A stretch of DNA of 64,000 nt from Stratiolaelaps scimitus (taxonomy: Eukaryota > Arthropoda > Arachnida > Mesostigmata > Laelapidae), in the NCBI GenBank assembly GCA_019614645.1, contig JABWDB010000002.1:11073501-11137500 (forward strand), read 5' to 3'. Shown here one piece after another: positions 45,065 to 56,747 of the stretch. The notes below the pieces were generated by a model that searched no databases, had not been told where the DNA came from, and was given only the letters and a program-made list of their open reading frames with translations. How positions within the stretch are numbered: the first letter of the stretch is position 1; every line of letters begins with the position of its first letter. The position numbers and the translations under genes are program-made.

Positions 45065-46093
45065 TTTACTTTCTTCCGACGCAAAGTTTATGACGACAAT
45101 CGCAGATACTTACAGGTTATCAGTAATATCACACAACTCTATTGGTGGCCAATCGAAGTTTGGCTGTTTCGAGGGTAAGCCATCGTCAACTTTTGTCGTT
45201 TTCTTTGGGAAAGTACATTTCGGATATCCACGCGGTTCTTAAATCGAAACGCGAAAAATCTTGAGAAAGTTTGCTCGGGGCGCGGCCGGATTTGTGGTAA
45301 ATCCCACATGCGTTTCAAGATTCTCAACGAAGTTTGACGTTGTCTGAGATAACCTGGTTCTCTTTCATGTTTGCTTCAAAATGCCCGGTGCTATCTAAAT
45401 GTATAGGCATATATCGACGGGAGCAGAAAGAGACATTTGTCTCACGAAATGTTACATTTGAAGCCGTCACCGTTTAGTTTGCACGCCACCGGGCTGCGTT
45501 ACTTTGCGACACACCCTGTATGTTTATGTTCGTTTATGATGCACTCGTTGTGCGATATGGATTTTCTATGGAGGGTGCCGCAAATTTTACGTGGCACAGA
45601 TAGAAGCTCTAGTCAGTCTCACCAAGCGTCCTCTCCCCGTTCCTGACATTGTATTATATCTTTCACCACCGCTTTTTGTCAATAAAGGCAAATGTGAATC
45701 TAACTGAATATTGACATTTGATATTTGGTGTTACGAATATGTGTAAAGTATAAAGCAACCACCGCAAGCTGCGAAAGATTAAACTAAATATTTTCGTAGT
45801 TTGTGCCGTACTTTGTATTATAGATAACTGACTTGTAAAAGATACAAAAGTATAAGGGCCCGTAAGTCGTAAACAAGTCGTTTAGGTATAAGCGCTAATT
45901 TCACGCATTTACACAGGCCAACTAGGCAAGAATCATCAGCTATGAAATTCGTCCAATACGCAGTCACCATTTCGGTTTATTGGATAGGAGATTTTGCTGC
46001 CGACCCGAGTCTACGCTTGAAATGGCCGGGGGCAACTACCTAGAAAACGACGTGTTTTAGTCTATCTTTCTCCATTTGTGGGAAGTCGTCTTA
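45065..46093. other. unassigned stretch
   Basis: No supported feature. Confidence 0.5.
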
Positions 46094-46112
46094 CTTAATC
46101 ACTGCGCTACCC
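46094..46112 (-). mobile_element. isolated A-box-like segment, possible SINE remnant
   Basis: On the minus strand GGGTAGCGCAGTGATTAAG is a close match to a tRNA D-arm/A box (TRGCNNAGYNGG). A matching B box at the normal distance was not found. The GC-rich flank (46,099-46,416) carries a 105-codon open frame with no recognisable product. Confidence 0.3.
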
Positions 46113-46672
46113 AAGTTTGATCCAGCATGACCATGAAATTAGCTGCGTCGGGGTCCGGATTCGTAGCTGGCTTCAAGGCATGGGCATGTTCCCGGCCCAG
46201 CGTGGCGTGACGATTCAATATGAGCGAGGCAACATCCGGTCTGTTGAGTGGACAGCCAACAGACAGCTGGCGGACCGGCAGCTTTAGTCGAAGGTCAGAG
46301 GCTCGAGTCACGCATGACGCGATAAGGTGATGATTTCTCATTATGATGAGAGCGTTGCGCAAAAATCGACTTCCTGCCTGTACAATGAACGTAACAGCTA
46401 CCCTACAACGTGGCACTCGGCCGAGCGTTGTTCACTGCTGGTCGACGAAAGCGAGACTTATCAGAATTATACCACGCATTTGTTTCTTAAAGACCTGCAC
46501 TTAAGTGATGTAAAAATACGTGATCCATCTGCTAATCATGCCTTAATGAAGTGGTAACTAAACTTAATTTGACTGACTCATTTTTCCCCTAAGCAAACAA
46601 CTCGTTCCATCCGTTCATCTGGATGTGTTCGAGTTGTTCAGGTTTCGTCTTTAAAGTCGTAGCATCTTTGCC

Positions 46673-46735
46673 CATTTTTGTCAAGACATCAGTCGAAAGA
46701 CATGCTGTCTTTCGACTGATGTCTTGACAAAAATG
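46673..46735. other. 63-bp palindrome: perfect 30-bp arms, 3-bp loop
   Basis: Left arm 46673-46702 (starts CATTTTTGTCAAGACATCAG) and right arm 46706-46735 are exact reverse complements separated by TGC. The arms contain TCGAAAGACA/TGTCTTTCGA. No target duplication is evident outside. Confidence 0.97.
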
Positions 46736-46863
46736 CTAATACAGTATTGACAGTCTTACTTATTTAGCAATGTGGACATGGGCTCCCTAAGGAAATACTA
46801 ATCTTCTTTTGCTATATCTAAGTGAACAATAATTCTAAAGCTACGATTCCACTGGGCTGTTCA

Positions 46864-46955
46864 TTGAAGTTCGGTCTCGTCGGAGACTCGAACCCCGTAT
46901 ACATAGGACCCGAACGAATAATCTCACGTTCGTAGTAGACATTCGAACATGAGAT
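46864..46955. other. tRNA T-arm-like segment and adjacent imperfect hairpin
   Basis: On the minus strand, CGGGGTTCGAGTCTCCG (near 46876-46892) is a good T-arm/B-box with a pairing stem, but no tRNA acceptor or D arm can be built around it. Next to it ATCTCACGTTCG (46921-46932) pairs with CGAACATGAGAT (46944-46955) with one mismatch. Confidence 0.6.
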
Positions 46956-47850
46956 CATTTCAGAGAAGAAAAAAAAATACCTAGCTCATTAAAGAGATCA
47001 TCCCCGCCCCGTTTTACCGGGTGATATCTAAGCGTTAGTCAGTTTACTGCATAAAAGATCGTCCAGCGCGCGTTCTCGATTGAGTCACCTGACTGGATAG
47101 CTGATAGTGCCTGATCTCCCAGAGGGGTCTCGGACATCAGCGAACTGAGCAAAGTGTAATAATGTAATGCATTTGTGCAAAAATTGCAAACCTACTACAC
47201 TCTCGTTTCTATGTACATCTTCGCCGTACAGAATAAATCCAGTCGCTGCTGTTGTAATTAGAAGTCGTTACCATGAAATGCACTACGTCGAACGGCAACG
47301 CCATGGCGAACAGAAGTGGAAGCTGCAGAAGTAGCGAATTCGAACGGAAAAAACGCTCATGCATAATTGTCACTACCCGAAGGAGATGAGGGGCTAATTA
47401 GTTTAGCCCGAAAGAACCTACACCCGGCACAGACCGAAATTCCGCTAAATGTTTGCTCTTTTGTGTCAAAGCTGAACTAACCATAGCTCTAGCGAACGTT
47501 ACTCGCTAGAAGTTCGCGTGTGCCTCTACGATCGACTACTGCTGCTAATGTAACTAAAGGTCTCTAAAGAGAAGACGATTCTCATCTCGTTAGCGAGGTG
47601 GCACACTGCCACGCCTTACGATGCGTGGCTCTGTTGGTTACGAACTGTTTTAAGAAATATTACTATTGTTCAAATTGCTTAACGTTCTTCTTGAGCAGGA
47701 TCTTGTGACAATATGCGTAGCGATCTAGCTATCATTACGGCTTTAGGCATATTGACTTCCGCGTCTGGAAATTATCGTCATGTTACAAACAACGCGCCCA
47801 TCATCGAAAACCTGTATCCATCACATTGCTGTGGATAATTGTGATAGGTT
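46956..47850. other. unassigned stretch leading into the LINE relic
   Basis: No confident feature. The last 80 bp may be degraded LINE endonuclease sequence, but no block is clear before 47851. Confidence 0.4.
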
Positions 47851-48480
47851 TCCATCCATGGCCTCTGCAATGTGGATGACTCAACTTTCTCTAGCCACTA
47901 TCCAGTTATTGCCTTGGTCGAGAGGAAACAGTCGACACTTCAGGAAAAGTCTCTAGAGGCTCCAAGTTTCACACGGAGGCATGATGGACACTCCGTAGAT
48001 CAGCTTGTTATGTGAGTACAACAAAACATTAACTGGCTGCTGCAGGTCTATTATGCAACCGACGTCGATTCTGGTTTTTGTCGGCAGCTGTACACTGAGT
48101 ATGATAGATGTCTCGTTGAAGTCAAGAATGAGAGCTCAGCTTTAAAATTCTGCTTTGGTCCTCGTTGGCGTACACGCAACATCAACAAATTTCTCAAACA
48201 ACATGAAAGGCTGGGTACTCACCAATCCAAGACGACCTACTATAATGCTCCTCGAAGATAGAGCCACGCCCTTCGATTGGCCAGAAACTCGTTCTTCAAG
48301 CGCCATCATTTCACGACACTGAAAGGTGATATTGCACAACTCTGGAAGTTTATTGGAGAATCATGAGGAAGAAGACAGTGCCACCAGTTATGGTCGACCT
48401 CCATTCTGGACAGCAGATCGAAAGTCCAAAGGCTATTGCTGGTGAACTGAACAGACACTTTGCAACAGTTGAATTTAACA
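47851..48480 (+). pseudogene. decayed non-LTR retrotransposon (LINE): end of endonuclease and linker to RT
   Basis: In frame 47851-48016 a segment STFSSHYPVIALVERKQ matches the S-D-H-Y/F-P-V motif ending the apurinic-type endonuclease domain of LINEs; here the catalytic Asp is Ser. After a stop and frame change, INWLLQVYYATDVDSGF, RWRTRNINKFLKQHERL, RNSFFKRHHFTTLKG and DIAQLWKFIG match the linker pattern (x-W-T-x-x-I-x-x-L-x-x-x-R-L ... W-K-x-I). In a further frame MRKKTVPPVMVDLHSGQQ and ESPKAIAGELNRHFATV match the segment just before the RT domain. At least three frameshifts or stops; RT itself was not found downstream. Clade not resolved. Confidence 0.8.
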
Positions 48481-49234
48481 GTGTGGCCTCTCATAATGCA
48501 AGATGACGTTCGTGTGGAGTTTCCTTCGAATTGGCTAGCGAACTGGGCGTCGTTTAAGTTAAACCATGTCAGTGATTTTAAGGTTCAAAAGCCTAAATGC
48601 TATGCGAAATGCGGCACTCAGAACACTAAAAAAATCCCCCCTAATCCCAAAGAGGGTGTTCCTCTAGTCTATAAAGTGTTGCTCTTACCGGCGTTATGTT
48701 ATCTTCTCTCGCTACGGGTAGACGCAGTAGGTGTCTGTTAGCGATTTATATACCTGTAACGAACTGTTCGCCGTCGATATTCTTTACAGGATGCGTGTTG
48801 CTTTGTTTGCCTTTAAAATGGCCAAGTCGATAGAAAATCTCCTTCCCGCTCATCGCCGTCGCCAATAGCTCTAACTGTAACTCTACCAAACTCTTCATAC
48901 CTTTGTGTGCTAGCGAGTCGAATGGGCACGCTCTCGCCTGTCGTCTACCGTCGCTCTGGACCTTCTTTCCTCGACAGGTAGGCTCAGTTACGTCAGTGAA
49001 GAGATTTATCAATGAAATTGTAATATATGTAAAGAATATATAATGTCAATAGTCTTGTACGAACATGTTTATTGTAAATAATTATGTTGACAAATTGTTA
49101 CAATAATCACAGTGCAAAAGGCCAATGACGATGTGACGACAGTCCATTTTACCATTTTTTATCACGTGAACCTAAGCGTTATCACGACTGCAGCTCCGCT
49201 AATAAACAGAAATTTGTACTGTATTGTATTCCAG
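48481..49234. other. unassigned stretch
   Basis: Downstream of the LINE fragment no RT block could be matched. A 93-codon frame at 48460-48741 may be further LINE debris. Confidence 0.4.
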
Positions 49235-49652
49235 AACCTGCTGGCGTGTTATCTTGTGCGATGGTACACAGCTGTGACGAAACAGGCGTATCCCATCATT
49301 GGGCGCTCTCGCGATGGGGCAGCCGAATGCCGGTGTGCGCGAGACGGATGTGATATTTGTAGGGAGTGTTATGTGAAGATGTTGTCTAATTTATCCCCCC
49401 CCCCCCCCCAGCAGCCACCTAATGCCAACGAGTGATACCCTCCGTGAACAGACGGCTGCAAGCGACATCAGCGTTCCTCAGCGACTCATCTGGCGCGCGG
49501 ACTCCTCGGAAGGTTGCCAACTCTTGGTGCGAACTCCTGCTCACCGTTCGGGTGCCGACTCCAACCGTTTCTCTCCTTCAACGGCCGAGCCAACGGCTAC
49601 CCCTCGTGCGGTAGTCCCCAGCCACGAACCCTGCTCTCTGTGTCAGAATTGA
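49235..49652 (+). CDS. candidate exon with cysteine cluster, frame split at a C15 run
   Basis: A good acceptor, TGTACTGTATTGTATTCCAG|, is followed by a frame reading NLLACYLVRWYTAVTKQ, then ECRCARDGCDICRECY (C-x-C-x5-C-x2-C-x2-C, possibly metal-binding), up to a run of 15 cytosines at 49395-49409. In the given phase it stops at TGA shortly after. If the run had 14 C the frame would continue into the ATG-containing frame MPTSDTLREQTAASD (from 49422), which is open to 49652. The join would give one exon of roughly 139 codons. Whether the C15 is a real frameshift, a sequencing length error or coincidence cannot be decided here. Confidence 0.33.
49395..49409. repeat. C15 homopolymer
   Basis: Fifteen consecutive C, the longest C run in the window. 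Confidence 0.95.
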
Positions 49653-49654
49653 CG

Positions 49655-49954
49655 TTAACGCTCTAACTCAATTTGCTCCCTCTCTAACGCCACAACGATC
49701 TCAGCCGACGATGTGGCTTTCTGAGGGACGAGCGGCGACGAGGTAGTGGGGCCAAAGTGAGGCGCAGAAAGTTGCTCGGAAATTCCTGTTTCAATAGCAC
49801 TCGCAACAGCAGAAGCAGAAAGTAGCAGCTGCGGAAGGCGTAACGATTTTAACGGCGGATGATGGTGGTACAACGCCCCCGAAATGGCGACGGCATCGTA
49901 GCCAAGTTCCGCATTGAACAAGCGACGAAGCGGCGCAAATGACGAAGGCAGCAT
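49655..49954 (-). CDS. candidate ATG-started frame in CpG-rich DNA
   Basis: An ATG at 49954 opens 99 codons (MLPSSFAPLRRLFNAELG at the start, EIVVALEREQIELER at the end). It is balanced in composition and helical at the C-terminus. It lies tail-to-tail with the plus-strand candidate. Two other minus-strand frames are open across the same region (to 50058), so CpG richness rather than selection may keep it open. A TTTATATATG box lies on the minus strand at about 50,260. Confidence 0.27.
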   Translation of the reverse strand: MLPSSFAPLRRLFNAELGYDAVAISGALYHHHPPLKSLRLPQLLLSASAVASAIETGISEQLSAPHFGPTTSSPLVPQKATSSAEIVVALEREQIELER

Positions 49955-50030
49955 TCCGTTGGCGCTCTTCGAGGGGCGCCGGCGGTCGCCGTGTGACCAC
50001 CAGGATCAGGGCGGTAGACGACGATAGCGT

Positions 50031-50049
50031 CGGCGGTGGTGGTGGTGGT
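50031..50049. repeat. (GGT)n run
   Basis: Five to six GGT/GGC units. Confidence 0.85.
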
Positions 50050-50058
50050 ACTTCTCAA

Positions 50059-51725
50059 TAAAGTGGTTTGCCGATAAAGTGCTTCGCTGCAGTTCGAGTC
50101 GCCAACGACGCGGGAGCATCTCCAGCTTTAGTGTCACTCATTATTCGTTTGCAGTGGGGCTCCCTCATTGGTAGTCGTGATGATCGTAATGGTGGTACCA
50201 GTTGTTCAACAGCAGAAGTACAAATGAGCACATCAAGGGCAAAGTGACAGATAGACAGGCATATATAAAGGGGAAGGGAGAGAAATGCGAATGAATTGAG
50301 CGAAACATCATTCACTACCGGGCCACAAACTGTCTGCCATAGTATAATACGTTGTGTGCACAGTACCTAAGTAAAGGCGAACAGAAAACTTAGCTAAAGC
50401 AGAACAGGCTGTGGCTCTAGAAGGTGAACCTGCTTTTTTCCTTATTTATATCTAAGGGAAGCGTATAGGCACGGAACGGCCATGCCATTGTGCGCCATGG
50501 GATGCTATGATTGTCGAATTTTGTTTAACATCCACCTAGTTTGTGTAAACTCAAGGGAAATTTCCCAAATTGGCATCCCCCTGATCATTTTCATGTGGTT
50601 CGATCACTGCGCCCGCCTTAAGTTGAATATCGGTCAACACGGGAATTTGAGCTCCGTTCACAAGATTGATGGGCTGCGTCGCTACCGCTGGGACATGTCC
50701 CACGATAGAACGTTTTTCCGAGACAATGTTTCGCGTCGTTCCTCAACACGTTACTTTCCCGCGTTAATGGTCCTCCAACCGGCCTTCGTACTTTCATCCG
50801 TATATTGTCCGATCTTACATGTCTTATGTCATTTCTGAATTTGACTAATAATAATCGAATTTGTTTGAATTTCGTTCGAACCTCTTCCCCATGGAAATAA
50901 CAGCAGAAATCAACGGGTTGATGTTAGTGAGGCAGCGTCTGGCCGTTCTTCATCCTAGCTATCTCATTAGTCTTAACAGCTCGTTGATTATCCGAGATTC
51001 GGGGAAGGCTCCGCGAAGGCCCCGCACATATCGGAACGCGGAGATAGGAGCGAAAGATTTTTCTCATCCTCATTCCGCTACGGGTTAAGTTGAATTTCTA
51101 CCGTTAACTCGCACGGCTACGCTCACATACAACCACACACGCACACACACACAAGGACGCATTTCATTGACGCACGCCCGCTTTGAGTGACAATCCCTCA
51201 GAAAAACTAATCTTCTATCAGCCTTATTAATGCATCTAAAGCAGCTACTGCTGCGCTGTTGTTGCTAGCTATATTTAGCTCATTGTAATCTGCTGGACCT
51301 GCCAGAAGGCAGCGTCCTCGCTCCCTGCGTTTGCTTCTTCTTGGTTCTTGGTTCCTCTCGGTGGGGAGATCGAGGTTCGTCGTCCACTTTGCTCCTGTGG
51401 AATTTTCCCCTGCCGTTCCCAGGGGATGTCCACGAAGATCCACAACAATCCTTCTTGGAATCAGGAGAGATTCTACCGGATCGACCATAGAATTCCCACA
51501 CGTGTCATTGTAATTAGCGTTCCCATTCAAGATCTCAGCCTGCGTCCCTCTTACTTCGGCAGTTCTTTCACTCGCGGTCGAGGCAAACGAGTTTCGCCTC
51601 TAGTTTATTAAACATCACGATACGTGTACAGCATACGAATGTGCCATATCAGAGAAAAAACAATTCTGTTGGATTTTCGTTGGCTGCCAACCCCCAGATT
51701 GGTACTGGTCAGGCACTACTTGGCA
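50059..51725. other. unassigned stretch
   Basis: Several overlapping frames near 50055-50315 and 51207-51611 on both strands, none supported. Short CA-rich run near 51,130. Confidence 0.4.
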
Positions 51726-51873
51726 CGCATCCGTATGATGCCGGCTGGCGGGGAAATATCTGACTAAAAATTCACATCTTCCTCTGGCCACGCCAGGATT
51801 TGATTCTGCGACCTGGTACATAGCCGCTCAATTTATCAAAGTTGGGCACCTAGCTACTGAGACTGTACAGCCT
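51726..51873 (-). mobile_element. degenerate tRNA-derived SINE
   Basis: On the minus strand GTCTCAGTAGCTAGGTGCCC (51850-51869) is an A-box/D-arm match. AGAATCAAATCCTGG (51793-51807) is a B-box match about 45 bp downstream, within a pairing CCAGG...CCTGG stem. The following 60 bp are similar to 62957-63020, which establishes a repeat family (see the finding). No poly(A) tail or duplication was recognised. Confidence 0.6.
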
Positions 51874-52304
51874 TTTCAGACTTCACACGAGGCTGTAGAT
51901 GACTCCAAAGATGTTATTAACTTTAATTACAACACGCCTAAGTGGAAAATGTTTCCCATAACACCTAGTTCTTTATGCTGCATCTATGCTACATATTGAT
52001 AGAGCGAACCAATATGATACCTGAACCGTTTTGAATTAATGTTCTTATCAGGTCTACACGGTTTGCTCAGGAATAGCAACTATTCCTTAACTAGGTTTAC
52101 GTAGGAGGAGCCTGTCTTTATTTTTTCTAATGACACACTCGTTACTTAATGTCTGTCCGATGTGAACAGAAGAGTACGTGGCCGCGTGATGCCTGAAGGT
52201 TCAATATAGGCGCTATTTTCGATCATATCTATGTTGTATAATATATGGCCATGTACGTAGGTGTGTATTTAATGTCGATTTTTTATTTGGATTTCATCAG
52301 CCAA

Positions 52305-52307
<3 letters not shown>
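51874..52307. other. unassigned stretch
   Basis: No supported feature. Confidence 0.5.

Positions 52308-52341
<34 letters not shown>
52308..52341. repeat. (TA)n microsatellite
   Basis: Seventeen AT units. Confidence 0.95.
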
Positions 52342-52344
<3 letters not shown>

Positions 52345-53150
52345 ATCTCTTCGAATACCGACACAAAATGTCCCGGGTGATTTCGAGTCGTACGACGCTG
52401 TCCTGTGCTACGAGCTTCGTTCCATAGCCATCATTATGAATGTCTGATAGATAGTAAGAGGAAGGACGAACTCCTGGAAGACTATTTCATCAACAGCGTA
52501 GCCGCTCGAGAGACTACATGAGATGACATTACATTAACCGACAACGAACGAGATAGCCATGGGCAACAATTTTTAACTTGACTGTACTACACTGGCCAGA
52601 TGGCATATCATGCCGATCGAGAAAGATTCGGGCTTGGCATTGTATTTGTTCTTCAAATAGAAGTCCATGTCATTATTATGTAATGATAGAATTAAAAGCG
52701 CGTTATCGACCAACAATGCTTTTCACTGGATTGCTAACAAACGTGCCGTCAGAGCTGAGTTTTTTTTCAATTTAGAAATATTCCCAGGGCCACGGTACCC
52801 CACATGAAATATGTAATACTATAACTAGCTCTACCATTTGCTTATAAAGGCAGCTGGGCGAACTTGTACGTCTTCCAGAAAGCAGAGCAAAGTGCCCCGC
52901 CTACACAGCTGCACTTAGTTGCCCGTCGTTTGGTAAGAGTCATTGCTGGGCTGTGCGCGCCAAGTAGCTTAGCTGCCGAACGTACGCCGACGGATCTGTC
53001 GACTTTTGCCGTCAGCTGACGACGATTTCACTATATGCCCGTATTTCATAGCAACCTTTCTCGCCTTTGCCAGTTTATTCTCTTCTACTCAGGCCTGCAA
53101 CTTTGAAAATCATTAACGAGGCTGCCGAGTGCACCTAGAGTGGCAGACAG
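52342..53150. other. unassigned stretch
   Basis: No supported feature. Confidence 0.5.
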
Positions 53151-53199
53151 AGCGAGAGAGAGAGAGAGAGAGATAAATAGTGAGATAGATAGATAGAGC

Positions 53200-53232
<33 letters not shown>
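53151..53232. repeat. (GA)n/(GATA)n compound microsatellite
   Basis: Two GA runs (to about 53173 and from about 53200) separated by GATAGATAGATA. The whole 80 bp is almost pure purine except for the GATA section. Confidence 0.92.
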
Positions 53233-55702
53233 TTAAGTAGCAAAGAAAACGAGCTATACAGAAAACAAAGTTAGATCCTAATCTACGGTGTGTAATGCAC
53301 CAATCGAAGCAGAATGTGTGTCTATGCCTTAGCGCTACATGAGCAGAGATCTCGGGACTATGGAAGACGCTGTTGTACATCATTGTGAGTTTATTGTTAT
53401 ATCCAGAATTGAAACAGAGAATCAGCGAGAGAACGGAACCTCACGTTCTAACGATCGCTGTCCATCGACAGAAGTAGGCTTTCCTCGTGTAAATTTATCT
53501 GCGCGAGAAATTCAACGCGCGCCCACTCTCTCTCTCTCACTTTCTCCCTTTAATTCTAGGACGGCCTTCCATTCAGACCCGGCTCGGGCTTATTCCATTT
53601 TGTTTGCAAGCGTCGGAAGCCGTTTCCACGTGCCCTTATACTCCTTACACTTGCGGAGACCTTGGGGAGTGTGCGAACACCGACATCTGTTCAGAGTAGT
53701 GTGGCTGGTATCCGAGAAGACGGTCACTTTAAAAAGGCAGAGTCGCAGAGTTTTACGTCGAACCCCTCATTCACTCTCGCATACGCGTTTATGCACCTCG
53801 CACTTAAGCCTAAGTCTACTAATTGGCCCTTTAACCGCCCGGTAGCTATGCTCTGTTCTTCGCTGCGAGAACCGCCCACAGGCACCGGCTATGTGGCCCG
53901 GCTATGTTGAACAAACGGACATCTGTGAAGTCGAGCGTCGGAACGATGAATAACGTCGAAAAGATGATAAAAGCAGTTGTTTGCGACGAAGCTCATGTTA
54001 TACAACAGGTCGCACGGGTGTACGGCCGGCCAGCGCTGGTGGGGGAGGGGTAACAAATGATTGATGGCCCTGGAAAGATACCTTCGTACGACGGCGGCTT
54101 GTGCTCGTTTGGCAATGGTGAAAATCGGACGGCCAAATAGATACATTCGAGAAAGCGAAGAGATGGAGAAGCAGACCCCACACGGCGGCGCATTGCGATC
54201 CCGACACAGCAGAGGCTCACAAGTGGGCGAATTTAGTTTCAGTTGTCGAAACGCGGATAAACGCGATGGCTGAGTGGACTGGCTGAGTGGCCGGGTGGAA
54301 TGGCTCCCGTTAAAATATCTGGTTGCCATTTGTCATTGGCTAGTGTCTCGCAACGATTTTTATGAAACAAATGTGTTCTTGACAAAATGTCTTTTGTGCT
54401 TATATGTATGTATGTCTAGCTAGTTGACAAATGATCGATACACACTTTTGGCTAGGTAACACGTAAGTCTGCTGTAAGTAATAAATTGCTTCAAAGTTAG
54501 AAAATTAGCCAAGCTCACTAAGCGGTTTAAACTATACATCTACTTTATTGAGCCTAGAAGTCGCCTTTCTTCTAGCTGTAGACTCATGTTTTACCCAGAC
54601 CCTGGAAGACCACTTGCGTACGCCTCCTGTATCGCTCTGCAATTTTCTATCTGAGCTGGTAACACACACAAAAAAAGGCAGAAAAAATATTCATTTTCAA
54701 AAAAAAAACGAAGTCTTGTACATGCCTTCAAAACTGTGCCCGTCATAGCGAGCCCCTCAACGCGATGCAAAAAGTACAACGACAGCATGCATACAACAAC
54801 CCTGTACATACGTCCAGCTATGAGGACATTCTACAACATGAATACTCACACCATTTACTCATAACTGTCCTACTAAACATTGAGATATACATATTCGTAT
54901 ATATCCTACGATGGGCTTTCATGTTCCACATTGTTTAGCTCCCTTCGCCCATTGATCTCCATCTTTCATTTCTCTCCCGATGGCGGAATGTGTCCCTGCT
55001 CTCACCACCGAGTGGGGTATTTTCCATCCACAAAAAAAGAGATACATACGCACACACACACACACCTCTTGGTTGTATTATACCTAGTATCCTCGTAGCC
55101 TTGAAATGCCTCTTTTTTTGCTGCTGCTTCTTCGGATAGATAGTCAGTATCACTGTGCTCGCTGGAACCGCATGGAGGAGGCGCCAGATCTGCCTTCGGT
55201 CCTCTCGCTCAAGCGCGCCGTCGTTTTTTTTCTGTCCGCGTTGTTGCCGTACTTGTCGCCGGCATTGGAGATGAATTCAACACAAAACTTTTGTTACCCT
55301 CTTTTCCTTTCCCGCTTTACCGGCCCGGCTACGTTGTTCCCCGTCCTCAGATCTGGTTATAGCCAGCACGCAGACGCTGCCCACTCCGGCCCCCGTACAA
55401 GGGACCTCTCGAACCGAAGCAATAAAAGTCGAATTTAATTTTAAACTCGAGTCGCGCGAAGAACAGAGGTCCTTGCCGGCCCACGCTGGAGAGCACACGA
55501 AACACGTTGGGGAACAGATTAGAATGGCCTTGTACAACGTTGCCACTCGGGCAGCAGTGGGTAGCGGCGGCAGTAGTGACGGTACAGCCCGACGACGCAC
55601 TAGTAGCTAGTGTTACTACTCTGCCCTTGCTATGGGTAGAGGAGACCACCACCAGGAGCAAAGGAAGAGATAGAAAGAGGTAGAGGAGAAGGCGCAAGCT
55701 GG
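53233..55702. other. unassigned stretch with CpG-rich end
   Basis: A 168-codon plus-strand frame (53339-53845) contains simple-sequence runs (LSLSLSPF) and has no splice support. (CA)7 at about 55052-55066. CG-dense DNA begins near 55,140 and continues to about 55,990. Confidence 0.4.
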
Positions 55703-55933
55703 ATGTGTCTCCCTATTCCCGACTGTGAGCCTTCTCGCCGCCGACAGTCATCCTGCACGAAGGTCGCGCCACGCCTGTGCTCCAGGCGGCAGCGACAACA
55801 GAATCAGCACAGGGCGGATGGCACAGGAGAACTCCAGGGCAAAGCGGAAAAGTGGGATGGGACGGCGAAGATGGTCGTGGTGGTGGGAGTCAGAGTCGTC
55901 ACAGCCACAGCGCAGGAAGGGGCGAGGGGGTAG
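55703..55933 (+). CDS. open frame in a CpG-rich block
   Basis: An ATG at 55703 opens 76 codons (MCLPIPDCEPSRRRQSS), basic and glutamine-rich, with no domain. Two other plus-strand frames are also open here, so base composition may explain it. Confidence 0.18.
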   Translation: MCLPIPDCEPSRRRQSSCTKVAPRLCSRRQRQQNQHRADGTGELQGKAEKWDGTAKMVVVVGVRVVTATAQEGARG

Positions 55934-56747
55934 CTAAGTTTTTGGAGGCTCCAGCATCTTCTGGGGGCCGGTAGCCACGAGCCGACCCTGAGATCGTCGA
56001 CTTCTGCTACCCCTCCATCCACTGACTTCTATTCCAGTACAGCGAGAGCTTTACGCTAGCTCACCATTCCATGCTATCTAAACGTCTCGTTTTCTTAGGC
56101 CACCCTGAGGCTACCCTGTTTCAATTTCCAGCGACACTCATTCTAGTCAGCCAGCGCTTCGCTTCTACCTCCGACGTCAGTGCCATGGGTACAGTGAGCC
56201 ACGACTACCATGGTGCGACCTGTGTTACGCTCCTGTGTTATGCCGGGGCGTCTGGGTACCGCCCTGCACAGCACGTTACGAAAGTAACACACACCTCAAG
56301 CGTCCGGTCCTAGTTCCGCTTCCGCCTCGTAGAGAGGCTCTTCATATGTGCGCGTGTGTGTCTCGGTGTGTCCTTGTTGCTTTAGGCTACGAGTGCTAAG
56401 CCGTCGTCCGGGTTCCCGTCCGCTTGCCCTTCAAATTACACTCTGGAGAGGTAAAAATATTTTATCTAGGCAGTTAGGTGTCTGAGAAGAGGGTGGTGGT
56501 GAATGAGTGGGATTGAAGAGGAGGAAGAGACAGAGCAGAAAAAAAGCAACGACGAGAACGAAAAACAGAGATAATGACTCCCACCTGATAATTACCTTTC
56601 GCGTATAACGACCATGCACTGAGGGCAGGGCCAACGCGCAGGGGAGTTTTGCGTCGGTAGCTGCTTCCGCAAACAATATCATCACTATGGTTCTAAACAT
56701 CGGAGGAACAAACAGCATTCTAATGCAGTGATAACATCTAGACAGCT
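55934..56747. other. unassigned stretch
   Basis: An 80-codon ATG-started frame at 56071-56313 (MLSKRLVFLGHPEATLF) is protein-like but unsupported. Confidence 0.35.

Noticed and set aside
46864..46960. Possible tRNA gene on the minus strand
   Set aside because: Only a T-arm-like element is present; no acceptor stem, D arm or anticodon arm can be formed.
53339..53845. 168-codon plus-strand frame
   Set aside because: Contains CT-repeat-encoded LSLSLS runs, overlaps other open frames and lacks any domain or splice signal.
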